From Aristolochia californica (lineage: Eukaryota; Streptophyta; Magnoliopsida; Piperales; Aristolochiaceae): DNA of 64,000 bases. Both the position numbers and the translations under genes were made by a program. Shown here piece after piece: positions 51,097-62,040 of this stretch (positions are counted from its first letter, which is position 1; the number at the start of each line of letters is the position of its first letter). The notes under the pieces are model-generated. The model did not search any database and had not been told where the DNA came from. It saw only the letters and a list, made by a program, of their open reading frames with translations. Location of the stretch: NCBI GenBank assembly GCA_029961685.1, contig JARWKL010000010.1, forward strand, positions 23,224,067-23,288,066. The letters run 5' to 3'.

Positions 51097-52799
51097 CATG
51101 ACCACCATCTTTAGGTTTGAGTTCTACGAATTTCTTCTTATCACCGATCATGTGCCTCGAGCATCTTCTATCCAAAATCCAAACATTTTTGGTGCCTCAT
51201 TTAGAGATAAACCTACATCACAAGACATTTAAACCTTCCATTTTAACTTAGGTCCCTTTGGGATACCATTTGAAGCACTAGTAATTTGGACTTCCAAAAT
51301 TTTTTTCTCATGTTCATGTGGGTTACCACAACCCTTTCGGTTGGTTTGGGTACCCATCTTTGTTTGATGCTATTTTCATTCTTAATTTGGAAAATGTGGG
51401 CGAAGTTACCCACCCCGTTGCAATAGTGTCTTCGATGTAAGGAATAGGAGAGAACTCCTTGATTTGTCTCATTTTGTGTTTCTTTTAATTCTTCCCAACT
51501 TTCATGTTGGGTGGGGATTTTTTAGATAGAAGTTTGACTTGTTGTTCTAAGTCTCTACTTTTCTTTTCAAATGTTAGTCTATCACAAAATAGCTTATCTA
51601 TATGGCTCTCATTTGCTTCCTTCAAGGCACTAAGCTCCTCCTTGAGCTTTACAATCTCGTGTATTTGATCATTGCATTTTTTTATACTTGTTTAGACTAT
51701 GAATTGATTTTTCTAATAATAATTCAGGCTCGGTTTCATAGTCTGAGTCGCTTGCCTCTTCGGAAAAGGTAAACTCATCATCATCTTCAATAACCATGAC
51801 TCCCACATCTGTTTCTTCTTCGGCTGAGTGGCTAGACTCTTCGTCCATAGCATTCCAAGTAAGATCAAGACCTTCTTGTTGTTGTTCTTGAGATATTTGT
51901 TTGTGAATGGGCTTTTTCCTTCAAGATTTGGGCATTTTCTCCTTCTATACCACGGTTTTCCACACTCAAAACAAACATTAGTTTTTTCTAAAAGATTTGT
52001 CATTTTGAGTTTTGGTTCAGCCTTTTCTAAAAAATTTCTTTTTCTTATAAATCCTTTATAAATGTCTAGTCACGAAACTCACTTCATTAGAGCTTTCTTC
52101 ACTAGAAATGCTTTTAGCATTCACTTTGGCCTTAAGAGCAATAATTTTTTCTTTTGGGTTACTCTTCCTCAACTTCTTCTGAGCTCATTGTTCTAAAATT
52201 TACATTCTCACGAATGGTGGTCTTCCTCATGTCCTATGACTTTGGAAGTATCTTGAGAAGCTTATCCTTTTTCCTTTAAAATGAAATATTTTCTCCTAAG
52301 ATATTCAATTCATTGATAATGTGAGTGAACCTAGAGTTCATATCAGTTATTGATTCACCCATCTTCATTTTGAACTTGTTATATTGAGCTATCAACAAAC
52401 TAATTCTAGAGTCCTTAACTCTAGTGATTCCCTCATGAGTGACCACTAATTTTTCTCGTATTTCCTTGGCAGTCTTACATATAGAGACCCGATTGAACTC
52501 ATTGGGTCCTAAGGTACATAAAAATAAAGATTAATAGCTTTAGAGTTTGTTTTTGAGCTACTACTTATCTTCCCTAGTCAACTCAATAAATTACTTTATG
52601 ACTAGAATGCCATTTTCAATCTTTTGAGGCTCAAATGGCCCATTCTTGGTAATGTTTCATATGTGTCCCAATCCATGGATTGGAGAAAGAATTTCATTTT
52701 TACCGTCCAATAGCCATAATTTGTTCCATTGAATAATGGAGAGCAATTTATCTTGAGATACCTTTTAATCGATTCAAAATCAAGGGGATTTTGATTCAA
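51097..52799 (-). pseudogene. Copia gag-pol relic (Maximus/SIRE-like)
   Basis: Reverse strand, gag start at about 52799: SPLFNGTNYGYWTVKMKFFL, then a UBN2-type gag core (VTHEGITRVKDSRISLLIAQ, YNKFKMKMGESITDMNSRFT, HIINELNILGENISF) at about 52440-52280. The zinc knuckle CFECGKPWYRRRKCP follows at about 51970, a coiled spacer, and the pre-integrase box WILD.RCSRHMIGDKKKFVE, LKPKDGGH at about 51180-51100, where the gene-capture element is inserted. It continues at 47430-47149. Several stops and frameshifts; dead. Confidence 0.85.
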
Positions 52800-52829
52800 G
52801 TAAAATGTTTGGCCTGTTTTGATGCCAAT

Positions 52830-54152
52830 TGTTGTCCCATGTGCTTTCTCAAGAGAGGAGTGAATTAAGATTTACAACTTAAAATTTAACTAATGCATGG
52901 AAATATAAAACATCCAATCATCTAATTTCAAAAGTAAAACGTCCACACACCACAAGGATAACACCAAATTTTTTTGTTATTGATGTTCCCCTATTAGTAT
53001 TTACTGCCCAAGAACCTATGCTTGGGAAAATTCCACTATTTTAAGTCTAATAGTTGGAATTTACATCAAATATAATTTTGCTCTCTTTAAGCCACGTGCA
53101 GCTCAAGTACACGCATTTATGAACCATCTCCCCAAGAGATTGGGTAAATTCTAGCTCTAACTATGTCATTTCAATCTAGATTACAATAGGTTCTAGGTGA
53201 ATATTTCACAAAAGAAAACTCTTTGACGTAAGGTAAAACATTTACACCCTTTACACTTGGAGAGTACCTTCTCCTTGAGAGACCAAGCATCCAACTTTGC
53301 ATCACAATGAGATGAATTCGCTTGTCTAATGTAGATGCAAGGAGATGAATGGAGGAAAAAATTTGGGAATTTTCAAGGGAATAGCTCTTTATTTCACTCA
53401 AAACCACTTTGAGAATCTTTTCAAGTATTTGAGAATAAAAGCTCATGGATATGCCAATAAATGCTTATTAACTTCTCTATGGAAGATTTGGTGGGGTATT
53501 TATAAGTTCCCCAAACAAAACTAGTCATTTTTGTCCTGTTTGCAAAAGTCAAGTAAGATGATTAATCATTGAATGTTAAATTCACTTACTTGGAGAGTAT
53601 TGATCAATCCATCCAAGTGGGATGATTGATCATGCTTTATAGCATGATTCCGCGATGTTTTGGATGATCAATCAATCGACTTAGGTTGATCGATCATGCT
53701 TTATAATCTTGGCCTATGCACTTTTGGATGATTGATCATTAGTAGATGTTGATCAATCATTCCATTGCCAGTTCATCTAAATTGACTTTAAAAACATGGG
53801 AATGAATGGTCCTAAGTGCTCTAACATGTTTAGAAAATGTATATGATAGTTTTAAAACATGTATGTCCTAAAGCTCCAAGTTTGCACTGTACCTCAAATC
53901 GTAGGAGTTTGGAAGTTCTCTTTTACATAGACTGAGTTTTGACATATCTCAATAAATCCTAAACTCTAGTTTTCACTTGTCTTCATTTTCCAAAGGTGCT
54001 TCTACAAGAGTGACTTTCCATAAAGTTTGAGGTCTTTCAGTAGCTTGATTCGTTTTGAAGCTTTAGGCCTTGAAATGCATGTCTCTTGAAGGTAAAGTAT
54101 CTGAAATACTTAATTTACAATTTGTTAGCTCTATTAAGTTTTGGTATTATCA
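52830..54152 (-). mobile_element. 5' LTR of the Copia element
   Basis: Reverse strand: begins TGATAATACCAAAACTTA at 54152 and ends GGGACAACA at 52830. It is followed by TGGCATCAAAAC (about 52828-52816), a degenerate tRNA-Met site, and then gag. Its length of about 1.3 kb suits the Maximus/SIRE lineage. At 53560-53765 it is dense in ATTGATCATC / GATCAATC inverted words. No partner LTR is identified in the window. Confidence 0.75.
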
Positions 54153-54354
54153 AAAGCAAGAAGAGAGTCAGCACATGGTCATCAAATGGAAGATAGAAAA
54201 CCAAGGTACCACTCTTGCAATAGCAAAGGCTCACTTCCTTTTGTAGGAAAGAAGAGGACAAAAGATCTTTGTGAAGACCTTTTGAAAATGAAAAAAGTTA
54301 TAAGAAATAAAATCTTAAATAACACAAATACCAATACTTTATGTCTCTCCGAGA
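54153..54354. other. Host DNA at left border of viral copy 2
   Basis: About 200 bases between the Copia LTR and the viral border. No feature recognised. Confidence 0.4.
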
Positions 54355-54969
54355 CAAATAGTATCGAAATAGTGCCAAATAGGAAAGATGCTAGAGACTT
54401 AGAATTATTCGGCTACGCTCCGAGGTAGAAAATGAAACGGAGCTGTGCTCTACCCTGCTGAAGCAGTCATGGAGCCGCAATAGTTAATAGGAACGGCTAA
54501 GGGCCCTCTGGAGAACGTGAGGACCGCATCGACGGAATTGCCCACTTGGTGGTAAGCCGGCAGGAATAGGGTCAAACCCCGAAGAAGTTCTAGGTAGCAA
54601 CAGAAGTCATGTTGGGCCTACTAGATAGCTATGAAATAGAAACAATTGAGTACATAACGGTGACATGTGGTAGGAAGCAAGAAAGTGGCCTAATGGTAAA
54701 CTGATAGGACGGACGAAGTGTGACTATAGGAATAGTATTGTGTGAGTCATTGTTGTTTTTCGTTGTCCGTAGATGTCATCCACTGCCTGTACTCACGAGA
54801 CTGGCAGGTAGCAGTCCCTAGGATTCTTGTTCCGCTGCCCTGTATCCCTAGGTTGTCTTCCGTTGTGTGTACAAGTCTATTAGAGACTTTGTGTCGAAAT
54901 CATTGCAATAGTGCTTTGGTATCAGTATTCCGCTGTCCGAGTCTGCTAGAGACTCTTGTCGCTTTAAAA

Positions 54970-54985
54970 TGGTATCAGAGCCGAG
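54970..54985 (+). promoter_or_regulatory. tRNA-Met primer-binding site (copy 2)
   Basis: TGGTATCAGAGCCGAG, identical to copy 1. A second partial TGGTATCAG occurs at about 54918 in both copies, which may reflect an old duplication of the site. Confidence 0.85.
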
Positions 54986-55138
54986 TATTAGACTTGGTTT
55001 TGTATGTGTCAAAAAGGTCAAAGCTTACCTTTGATTCTTTCTGTTTAGGTATACATACTCCCAAACAGTTACGACCCATACCGGTCACATCCCAAGTAAC
55101 ATTTGTAAGGAACAAATGTACAAAACCAAAAGTCCATT

Positions 55139-55465
55139 ATGGAACAAAATAGGTCTAATCCAGAGATAAGACTTATAAATTATTCGCGACTGCGAGAATA
55201 TATCATGACCAGAAGGTATGATAATCAAATCGAATTCCAGAGGGTCTGGATTCGACAGTTAAAAGATCGACTCGCACGAGTTCAAGCCAAACTCAAAGAG
55301 CTCGAAGAAAATCCTTTAGTTGTAGATTATAACAACGAATGAAGAAGAATAATCCGAGATGGACGATTCTTAGGACTCGGTCCAGTAGGATTAAAACAAG
55401 TTATCAAAGACCTGAAACACCAAATCAGGATTGAACAACTTGAACTTCAAGAATATGCTATCTAA
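55139..55465 (+). pseudogene. Caulimovirid ORF1 (copy 2, stop inside)
   Basis: Same 108-codon coiled-coil frame as 34625-34951, nearly identical up to a stop at 55340-55342 (about codon 68). After it the frame stays open to the normal end at 55465. Confidence 0.75.
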
Positions 55466-55763
55466 GCAATTCTTAGAAGATTTGGTAATCATTCTGCAAA
55501 GAGAAATCTACAGAATGACCCATGAAGAAACCGTATCTCAACCTGTAGACACCGCTTCAACAGGAGAAGCCTCTACAAGTACATACGAAAAACCAGAAAA
55601 AACAAAATATTGGTATGTTGTCTTCATAGGAAGAGCAACAGGAATATATGACAGCTGGGAAGAAGCCCAAGCTCAAGTCATAGGATTTCCCGAAAATTCT
55701 CATAGAAAATTCCGGACAAAGGACGATACTGAACAAGCCTGGACAGCATCCCGAAATAAATGA
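55455..55763 (+). CDS. Caulimovirid ORF2, viroplasmin-like (copy 2, open)
   Basis: The ATG at 55455 overlaps the end of ORF1. It has the same domain as copy 1 (YWYVVFIGRATGIYDSW, IGFPENSHRKFRTKDD). Ends at 55763 with an ATGA overlap to the first, truncated ORF3 start. Few substitutions; frame preserved in both copies. Confidence 0.75.
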   Translation: MLSKQFLEDLVIILQREIYRMTHEETVSQPVDTASTGEASTSTYEKPEKTKYWYVVFIGRATGIYDSWEEAQAQVIGFPENSHRKFRTKDDTEQAWTASRNK

Positions 55764-55924
55764 TCTATCGGCAAAAATTTTTAGATCGTTTGCAAAAGCT
55801 CAAGTCATAGGATTTCCCGAAAATTCTCATAGAAAATTCCGGACAAAGGACGATACTGAACAAGCCTGGACAGCATCCCGAAATAAATGATCTATCGGCA
55901 AAAATTTTTAGATCGTTTGCAACA
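55671..55924 (+). repeat. 127-bp tandem duplication within viral copy 2
   Basis: 55671-55797 is repeated at 55798-55924 with no obvious differences. It covers the end of ORF2 and the start of ORF3, so the first ORF3 start is cut off after about 15 codons. Absent in copy 1. Confidence 0.85.
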
Positions 55925-56102
55925 AAAGAGAGAAGGTCTAGCCTTCACTCTCTTGCTAAGAAACATGCTTCAACTAGAAGATGATACTACCTTAGCTAGG
56001 GAATGGTACAATTTCCATTGGGAAAGGTATACGAATCGCATCCATCTATTTCGATGCAAAATCGACAAAATCAAACAAAAGCTAAACCTCTTAGCTTTGT
56101 AA
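55887..56102 (+). CDS. Caulimovirid ORF3 small protein (copy 2)
   Basis: 71 codons starting from the second copy of the duplication (MIYRQKFLDRLQQKREGLAF ... KIDKIKQKLNLLAL). Ends two bases before the ORF4 ATG. Function unknown, as in copy 1. Confidence 0.6.
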   Translation: MIYRQKFLDRLQQKREGLAFTLLLRNMLQLEDDTTLAREWYNFHWERYTNRIHLFRCKIDKIKQKLNLLAL

Positions 56103-56104
56103 AA

Positions 56105-57868
56105 ATGAATGAGTTTTTCTATTTAATGGATATAGAAACTCGATTACCATTAGGCCTTCCTGACATCACCAGATGGCTTAAAAACCTAGTGTACTTTGCA
56201 ACACCTTGCATAGTACCTAGAAGAAAAGATCCAGCACCACCTGCTTTTAGGATCGCTTCAAAAGCATCATCCTCCACCGATGATGAAGTTTACGCAGAAT
56301 ATAATACCTTCGGTCGTCAACCGATTTATTATGTTCAAGAAGAAAAACCTTCTTCTAGTAAACAACAAGAGCAACACGACAGTGAACCAGAAGCCTGGGA
56401 ATCTGATGAAGTTGCAGAAGAAAATACCAAGAAAACAGACTACTCTGCTAAAGACAAAAAGGCAGATGATCTTGGTAAAAGGTTTCGAATGCTTCGTGGT
56501 AGTGACCATTTTGAAGCGGAAACTTCAAGGGTACGAGATACCCACATGGAAGATAGCTTTCAAGATAACTTCCAAAACCGTACTGCGGTTCATCCGCAAG
56601 AACGAGAAAGTTTCTCCCACTCCAAAATATCCCTGGGAGGACAAAGGTATTCGACAAAATACACAAATGTCGATCCTTCAAATGCTACTAAGGTACACCA
56701 AACCATAGATAGCATAAACCCTTTTGGATTTTACCTCAACTTGGATTGCCCCAAGGATGGAAAAAAAATCCTTAAAGATTGGGAAAGAAGCATGAGCAAT
56801 GCTGCAAATATGCATGAATCTTGGAACCAAGAATCAGCATTTAATTTCTTTACCCATGCTTTACAGGGTAATGTAGCTCTTTGGTGGGACAACCTTCCCG
56901 AAGACCAAAAACGAGCTAATACCTCAATATCGATAGCCAATATCTTGAAAGGATTAGTGGCTAAGATATCAAAGGAATTTCTAGGAATACATCCAACCTT
57001 AGAAGCCTACAATGAGAGTACTAAACAAAGAAAACGTTTAGAAACTCTTCAAAAATTAAACAAGTTACAAATCTGTAACATTTGTTTTTATGAGAAGTAT
57101 TACTGCGAGTTTTCAAGTTACTTCTATAAACTACAAAAAGAAGATCAAAAACCTTATCTGTCTATCTTTTATGCAAAATTGCCAGAACCATTTGCACATG
57201 TAGCAGAAAAAGACTACATTACAAAGTATTGGCAAAACAATCCAGAACTTGGTACTTTAACCATGGATATTTTCCTAAACGTTGATACTTTAGGAAGAAG
57301 ACATAGATTTGTACAAGACATGTTGGCAAATCTTTGTGAAGCCCAAAAACTACAAAAGAAAAGTAGTAAGGCAAATAAACAAACATTATGTTGTTCAAAC
57401 CAGAACAAAAATGTCGGAGCTTATGGTTGCAAAACCATCTCCCATAAGCAACGAAAATATCCTAAGAAATTTCAACAAAAAAAATTTAGGATACAAAAAA
57501 GTTCTACAACAAGGTATACTCCTAAAAAGAGATACTTTCGGAAAAGAACAAATTCTTGCCCCACCACATCTAGTAAAGGGTCAACTGCATACTGCCCAAA
57601 GGGGAAAACCCCAAGCAAATGCAAATGCTGGATATGCCAGAAAGAAGGACATTTCGCCAGAGATTGTCCAAATGATAAACAACAACGGCGGTACAGTACA
57701 TATATGTTACTAGCCGAAGAAAATGGATTGGAAATCATCCATTACGATGACATCCAGTCAGAAGATGAAGTGTATGAACTTCATCTCGAAACTGAGTCCT
57801 ACTCCTCGGAAAACTCAGAGAACATGTCAGACTGTTCAGGCTCCTTCTCTAAATTAGTATCTGCATAA
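56105..57868 (+). CDS. Caulimovirid coat protein ORF4 (copy 2, open)
   Basis: 587 codons from MNEFFYLMDIE. Uninterrupted acidic N-terminal region, capsid core, basic stretch and CCHC knuckle CWICQKEGHFARDC (about residue 525). The normal stop, which overlaps the pol start in copy 1 (ATGA), is mutated, so the frame ends a few codons later (SKLVSA). The frame remains open upstream of the ATG to 56003, without an initiator that fits the viral plan. The structural protein would assemble bacilliform or isometric capsids in caulimovirids; expression from this locus is unknown. Confidence 0.85.
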   Translation: MNEFFYLMDIETRLPLGLPDITRWLKNLVYFATPCIVPRRKDPAPPAFRIASKASSSTDDEVYAEYNTFGRQPIYYVQEEKPSSSKQQEQHDSEPEAWESDEVAEENTKKTDYSAKDKKADDLGKRFRMLRGSDHFEAETSRVRDTHMEDSFQDNFQNRTAVHPQERESFSHSKISLGGQRYSTKYTNVDPSNATKVHQTIDSINPFGFYLNLDCPKDGKKILKDWERSMSNAANMHESWNQESAFNFFTHALQGNVALWWDNLPEDQKRANTSISIANILKGLVAKISKEFLGIHPTLEAYNESTKQRKRLETLQKLNKLQICNICFYEKYYCEFSSYFYKLQKEDQKPYLSIFYAKLPEPFAHVAEKDYITKYWQNNPELGTLTMDIFLNVDTLGRRHRFVQDMLANLCEAQKLQKKSSKANKQTLCCSNQNKNVGAYGCKTISHKQRKYPKKFQQKKFRIQKSSTTRYTPKKRYFRKRTNSCPTTSSKGSTAYCPKGKTPSKCKCWICQKEGHFARDCPNDKQQRRYSTYMLLAEENGLEIIHYDDIQSEDEVYELHLETESYSSENSENMSDCSGSFSKLVSA

Positions 57869-59820
57869 ACGCAGAGCATGTTGCATCTGGAAATTCTTAT
57901 ATCACGGTCATGCTTAAACTACCAGGATATATCAAATTCCATATACACGCTCTCATAGATACAGGAAGTTCATATTGTCTAGCTAGACAAAATCTATTTC
58001 CCACAGATCTATGGAAACCAGTTGAAGCGCCCCTTCAAGTAACAGTTGGCTCCGGAGAAACTATCTCTCTTCTTGCCGAAGCCCGCAACATTCATCTCGA
58101 CATTGGAGGTGAAAAGTTTATGATTCCAAAACTCATTAGTTTAGGATCAAACATAAATTCCGGACCAGATTTAGTCCTAGGAAATGAATGGCTCATGTTT
58201 CATGCCCCTGTCGAGAAAACACCAGCCTACTATAAACTTCGATGTCGCACTCGACGTGAAATCGACAATACTGCTGTCTTTGTCTACGCAGTAAAACCTA
58301 CTGAAGCCTATGCCATTTCTGGCAATGGAGTTGTCCTCCATCAGGTCTTCAAAAAACGCAGCAAGCGTGGTGATGAGATTCCTTCCTTAGAAACTCTACT
58401 CCTCGCTGAGTCCTGTGAATCTGAAGTTCAGCAACTTCTAGAATCCACTTGTTTTGAGAAACCCTTAGAATGGTGGCATAAACAAAAACCATATGCAGAC
58501 CTCGAACTTCTTGATCCTGAAAAAGAAATCCGAGAAAAACCTATGGTTTATACTCCTTCTAATGTTGAAGAATTCTCAACACAGATAAATGATTTGCTGG
58601 CTCAAGGTTTAATCCATGCAAGTCATTCTCCACATACATCTCCTGCTTTCCTGGTAAGGAATCACGCAGAGATAAAACGAGGTAAAGCTCGAATGGTCAT
58701 TAACTATAATAAGGTTAATGAAGCCACAAAAATGGATGGCTACTATCTTCCTAACAAAGAAAGATTGATAGCTGCCATAAGAGGAAAACAATGGTTTTCT
58801 AAATTTGATTGCAAATCTGGGTTTTGGCAAATTCGTCTAACCGAAAGAGCTATTCCCCTAACTGCATTCAGTTGTCCTTCAGGACATTATGAGTGGCTTG
58901 TAATGCCCTTTGGGTTAAAACAAGCACCCAACATATTTCAAAGAAGAATGGATGATATCCTCAAACCATTCTTTAAATTTTGCTTAGTTTATGTTGATGA
59001 TATCCTAGTCTTTTCATAAACCAAGGATCAACATAAAGAGCAATTACTGAAGGTCTTAAATGCCTTAAAAAATGTTGGGATAGCACTCAGCAAAAAGAAA
59101 TCAGAGTTGTTTAAAACCAAGATAGATTTCTTAGGTCTAAACATCTCAAAAGGAGAAATCATTCTTCAAAATCATATTTTGGAAAAACTAGCTGCTTTTC
59201 CAAATGAAATTGAAGATATAAAACAACTTCAACGTTTCTTAGGATGCCTAACATATGCAGAACAATTCATACAGAATTTAGCAGAAATTAGGAAACCCCT
59301 TCAAAAGAATCTAAAGAAAGACGTCAAATGGGAATGGACACCCACTGATAGTCTTGAAGTAATCCGGATCAAACAAATGATGAAACACCTCCCGGTGTTA
59401 ACTCTACCCGATCCAGATGCAAATCTGATTTTAGAAACTGACGCCTCTGATCACACTTGGGCAGCAGTCCTAAAATTTAAAATCAATGATTCTGAAAGAA
59501 TATGCAAATATACATCAGGAACATTTTCATCTGCTGAAACAAACTATCATTCTTATGAAAAAGAAATTTTAGCAGTAAAGAATGGGATAAAAAAGTTTTA
59601 TATTTATCTCGCTCCCAAAGAATTTCTGGTAAGAACTGACTGTAAAAATTTTGTCGGTTTTATAACAAGAAATTTAGAAGACTCACTTTGTCGCGGTAGG
59701 TTACTCCGTTGGCAGCAATGGTTCTTTCAATTCTCTTTTACTGTTGAACACATTAAAGGAGATAAAAACTATTTACCTGACACTCTTACTCGAGAATTTT
59801 CTTGTGTTACAGACAGGTAA
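57869..59820 (+). pseudogene. Caulimovirid polymerase (copy 2, broken)
   Basis: Same protease-RT-RNase H as 30390-32357. The initiator ATG of copy 1 is not conserved here; the first Met in frame is at 57910, still before the protease DTGSS. A stop at 59017-59019 lies a few residues after the RT YVDD motif. The frame then continues open to the normal end at 59820, including the RNase H motifs (TDASD, YEKE, TDCK, LPDTLTR). Two lesions, so it is non-functional as it stands. Confidence 0.88.
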
Positions 59821-59821
59821 A

Positions 59822-61296
59822 ATGGATCCCTCAGCAGCACCCTGACAGACCTAGCAGCAGCAATTGCCGCACTCACGGTATTGCTCTCAACCCTACAGTC
59901 ACTATTCGACAGTCTTTTAGTTCTCTCAGAACGATGAGACATTTATGAGAATTGTGCCCGTTACGGGTTAAGTGGAGAACTCTTACAACTCAAGGTTAAA
60001 GAATTAACCGAAGAGTTAAAAGAACTCACTCTACGGCATGAAATGCCAAGCTCCTCCGGGACTTCTACCGGATCTCCATTGCGAGAAAAGGAAGCCACAA
60101 CGTCAGCTAATCAGCAGACGGATGACTTTAGTGTTTTGATAAACATAGGTCGACCCGGGATTTCTACCGGTCATGCCAGGCATGAGAAGGAAATCATAAC
60201 CCAATCTTCTCTGAAGATAGGGGAATCAAGGATTTCTACCAGCCAGTCAAGAGCTGGAAAGGAAACCTTAACGATTTCGTTGAAATCGGAATCAAGGACT
60301 TCTACCTGTCAGTCTAGAGCTGAAAAGGAAGTCTTAACGGATCCATTCCTGATGGAAACGGACTTGTCTAGGAATGAAAAATCATTCAAGACAAAATTGG
60401 TTACCCCGTCTGAGTTTACAAGGTTGAAAAGCCTAAATAAACCAGATAAAACTAGTTTTAATGAGTTTGAGTTTTTAAAGAAATTTAAACCTTTAAAACT
60501 TTCGGACATTATGTCTGAGAAACCCTCGCTACGCCCTCAAAAGGTGGACAGCGTTCGTTCAAAGATCGAATCCGATCATACTGTTCAATTCCAGAGATGG
60601 AATGAACAAATTGGCCAAGGGATGAACACTCCCTTCTTCACCACTGAGCCCAGCAACAGTTGGAATCAAGTGAAGCTGAGTCATGAAATAGACTCAAAAT
60701 ATGCATCCATGCTTTATGCATATGGATTCATAAAACAAATGGTATTGCCCTCCACCGACTTATCAGTATTGGAGAAAATACCAAAGGACATTATGGAGGC
60801 TTGCAAAAGCTTTATCTCCATAACGAAGACTAAAGGAATTCGACTGCATTTCGTTTCCTGTATTGTTGAAATTGTTACTGACACAAAAATGTTTCCAAGC
60901 ATTTCCGTCGTGACTATTGAAGGCATCAAAGAAGGTGACGCCAACATGGAATATGATCCCAGACATGTTCCAAAAGCCAAGCCTTGCCCAGAAGCAGTCT
61001 GGCCAACCAGGCGTATCCACGGGCTCAAAAACCTGATACAGCTCATGAAGCAGCTGATTCAGAAGAAGAGAAGCTTCGTCTACAAGACCTCCGTCCCATT
61101 GACGATCATCTCTAAAAGCTATAAAGAGACTCCGGCCTCCGTCCAGACCAGTCTTGAAGTTACGCTGAAGAAACTCCTTGGAGGAAATATCCCCTTCAGC
61201 AAAACAACAAAGGAAAGCTTCTGCCAGATGGCCCAGAAGACTTTTTCTAAGGAGCACACCTGTAAACTGTGCACAGAAAGGCAGCTGTCCGAATGA
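59822..61296 (+). pseudogene. Caulimovirid ORF6 (copy 2, contiguous but damaged at the start)
   Basis: This copy shows that the two ORF6 parts of copy 1 belong to one gene of about 490 codons: N-terminal hydrophobic segment and coiled coil, four short ST-R-KE repeats, then the conserved domain ending CKLCTERQLSE. Relative to copy 1, one base is missing just after the ATG (59822), and a stop occurs at about 59935. From 60043 the frame is open to 61296. Position after pol suggests a transactivator-like or P4-like protein; no movement-protein signature is seen. Confidence 0.7.
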
Positions 61297-61510
61297 GCAG
61301 TTAGCAGCCACGTCAACCGACTAGTCAGCAGCCACGTCAGCGGACTAGGCCCAAGACGAAAACAAAGTCAGCAAAGGCGGCTCAAAAGTCCGCAATGGCG
61401 GCCACAAAAGTCATCAATGACGACTACACCAAGTCAACAAAGAAGGCTAAAAAAGATTCCTGCACGTCATCATCATGATGTCACACGTCGAAAAGACATT
61501 TCTACCCCTG

Positions 61511-61526
61511 CTTTCGGCGCCGAAAG
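61511..61526. promoter_or_regulatory. Perfect palindrome upstream of viral TATA box (copy 2)
   Basis: CTTTCGGCGCCGAAAG, identical to copy 1, about 111 bases upstream of the TATA box. Confidence 0.6.
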
Positions 61527-61637
61527 GTAATAATACAAGGGCAAAAGAGACATGCCAAAAAGACAAAAGTTACCCTTTGTCTTTAAACGCACACCTTACA
61601 ATCAAGGGTAAAGGTGGAAGAGCTGAAAAATCTTTAG

Positions 61638-61647
61638 CTATAAATAC
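61638..61647 (+). promoter_or_regulatory. TATA box of viral promoter (copy 2)
   Basis: CTATAAATAC at the same relative place as in copy 1. Here the promoter is at the right end of the insertion, so transcription would leave the virus and read host DNA after about 400 bases. Confidence 0.5.
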
Positions 61648-61949
61648 GATGCTCCCCCAGAGGTTAGAAACATCGAAACTTGGAGCAACTCACCAATAGA
61701 CGAGCATTAGTTCCGAAGAAGAAGGCGATTTCCGGCGATCTTTCTCCGGCAAGTTCCTCAAGCACGGTATGTGCTTAAACAGCCGTAATGCCTGAGTAGA
61801 ACAGAGGGAACCGACCGGTGCCACGGTTGGTAACTTCGGGAGTTATGTAGATAAGTAGTTTTTCTTTTCCTTTTTTAAGGGTATGTATTTTATATGTTTT
61901 GTTTTAGACAATGTTTTTTATATTTCCGCATGTTTGTAATATTGTGATT

Positions 61950-62040
61950 CGTACAGTAGTTGTTTTTACTGTTCATATTCCATATTTATAAATATGATCT
62001 CCACAGTAGTTGTTATTACTGTTCATGTTCCGCATTTATA
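61950..62040 (+). repeat. Viral intergenic tandem repeats (copy 2, partial)
   Basis: Two of the ~50-bp units (CAGTAGTTGTTTTTACTGTT, CTCCACAGTAGTTGTT, CATGTTCCGCAT) remain before the right border. The rest of the tract is absent. Confidence 0.7.

Larger units (their letters stand above)
54355..62040 (+). mobile_element. Endogenous caulimovirid genome, copy 2
   Basis: Plus-strand, about 7.69 kb, colinear with the viral map and opened inside the intergenic region. The left border (about 54355, AATAGTATCGAAATAGTG) corresponds to position 35723 of copy 1, and the right border (about 62040, TTCCGCAT) to about 35854, so only ~130 bases of the circle are absent. ORFs 1-6 follow in order. Lesions: a stop in ORF1, a 127-bp tandem duplication across ORF2/ORF3, loss of the pol ATG, a stop in pol, and a 1-base deletion plus a stop at the start of ORF6. 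Open and nearly intact: ORF2, ORF3 (second copy), ORF4. No target duplication is evident. Confidence 0.9.
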
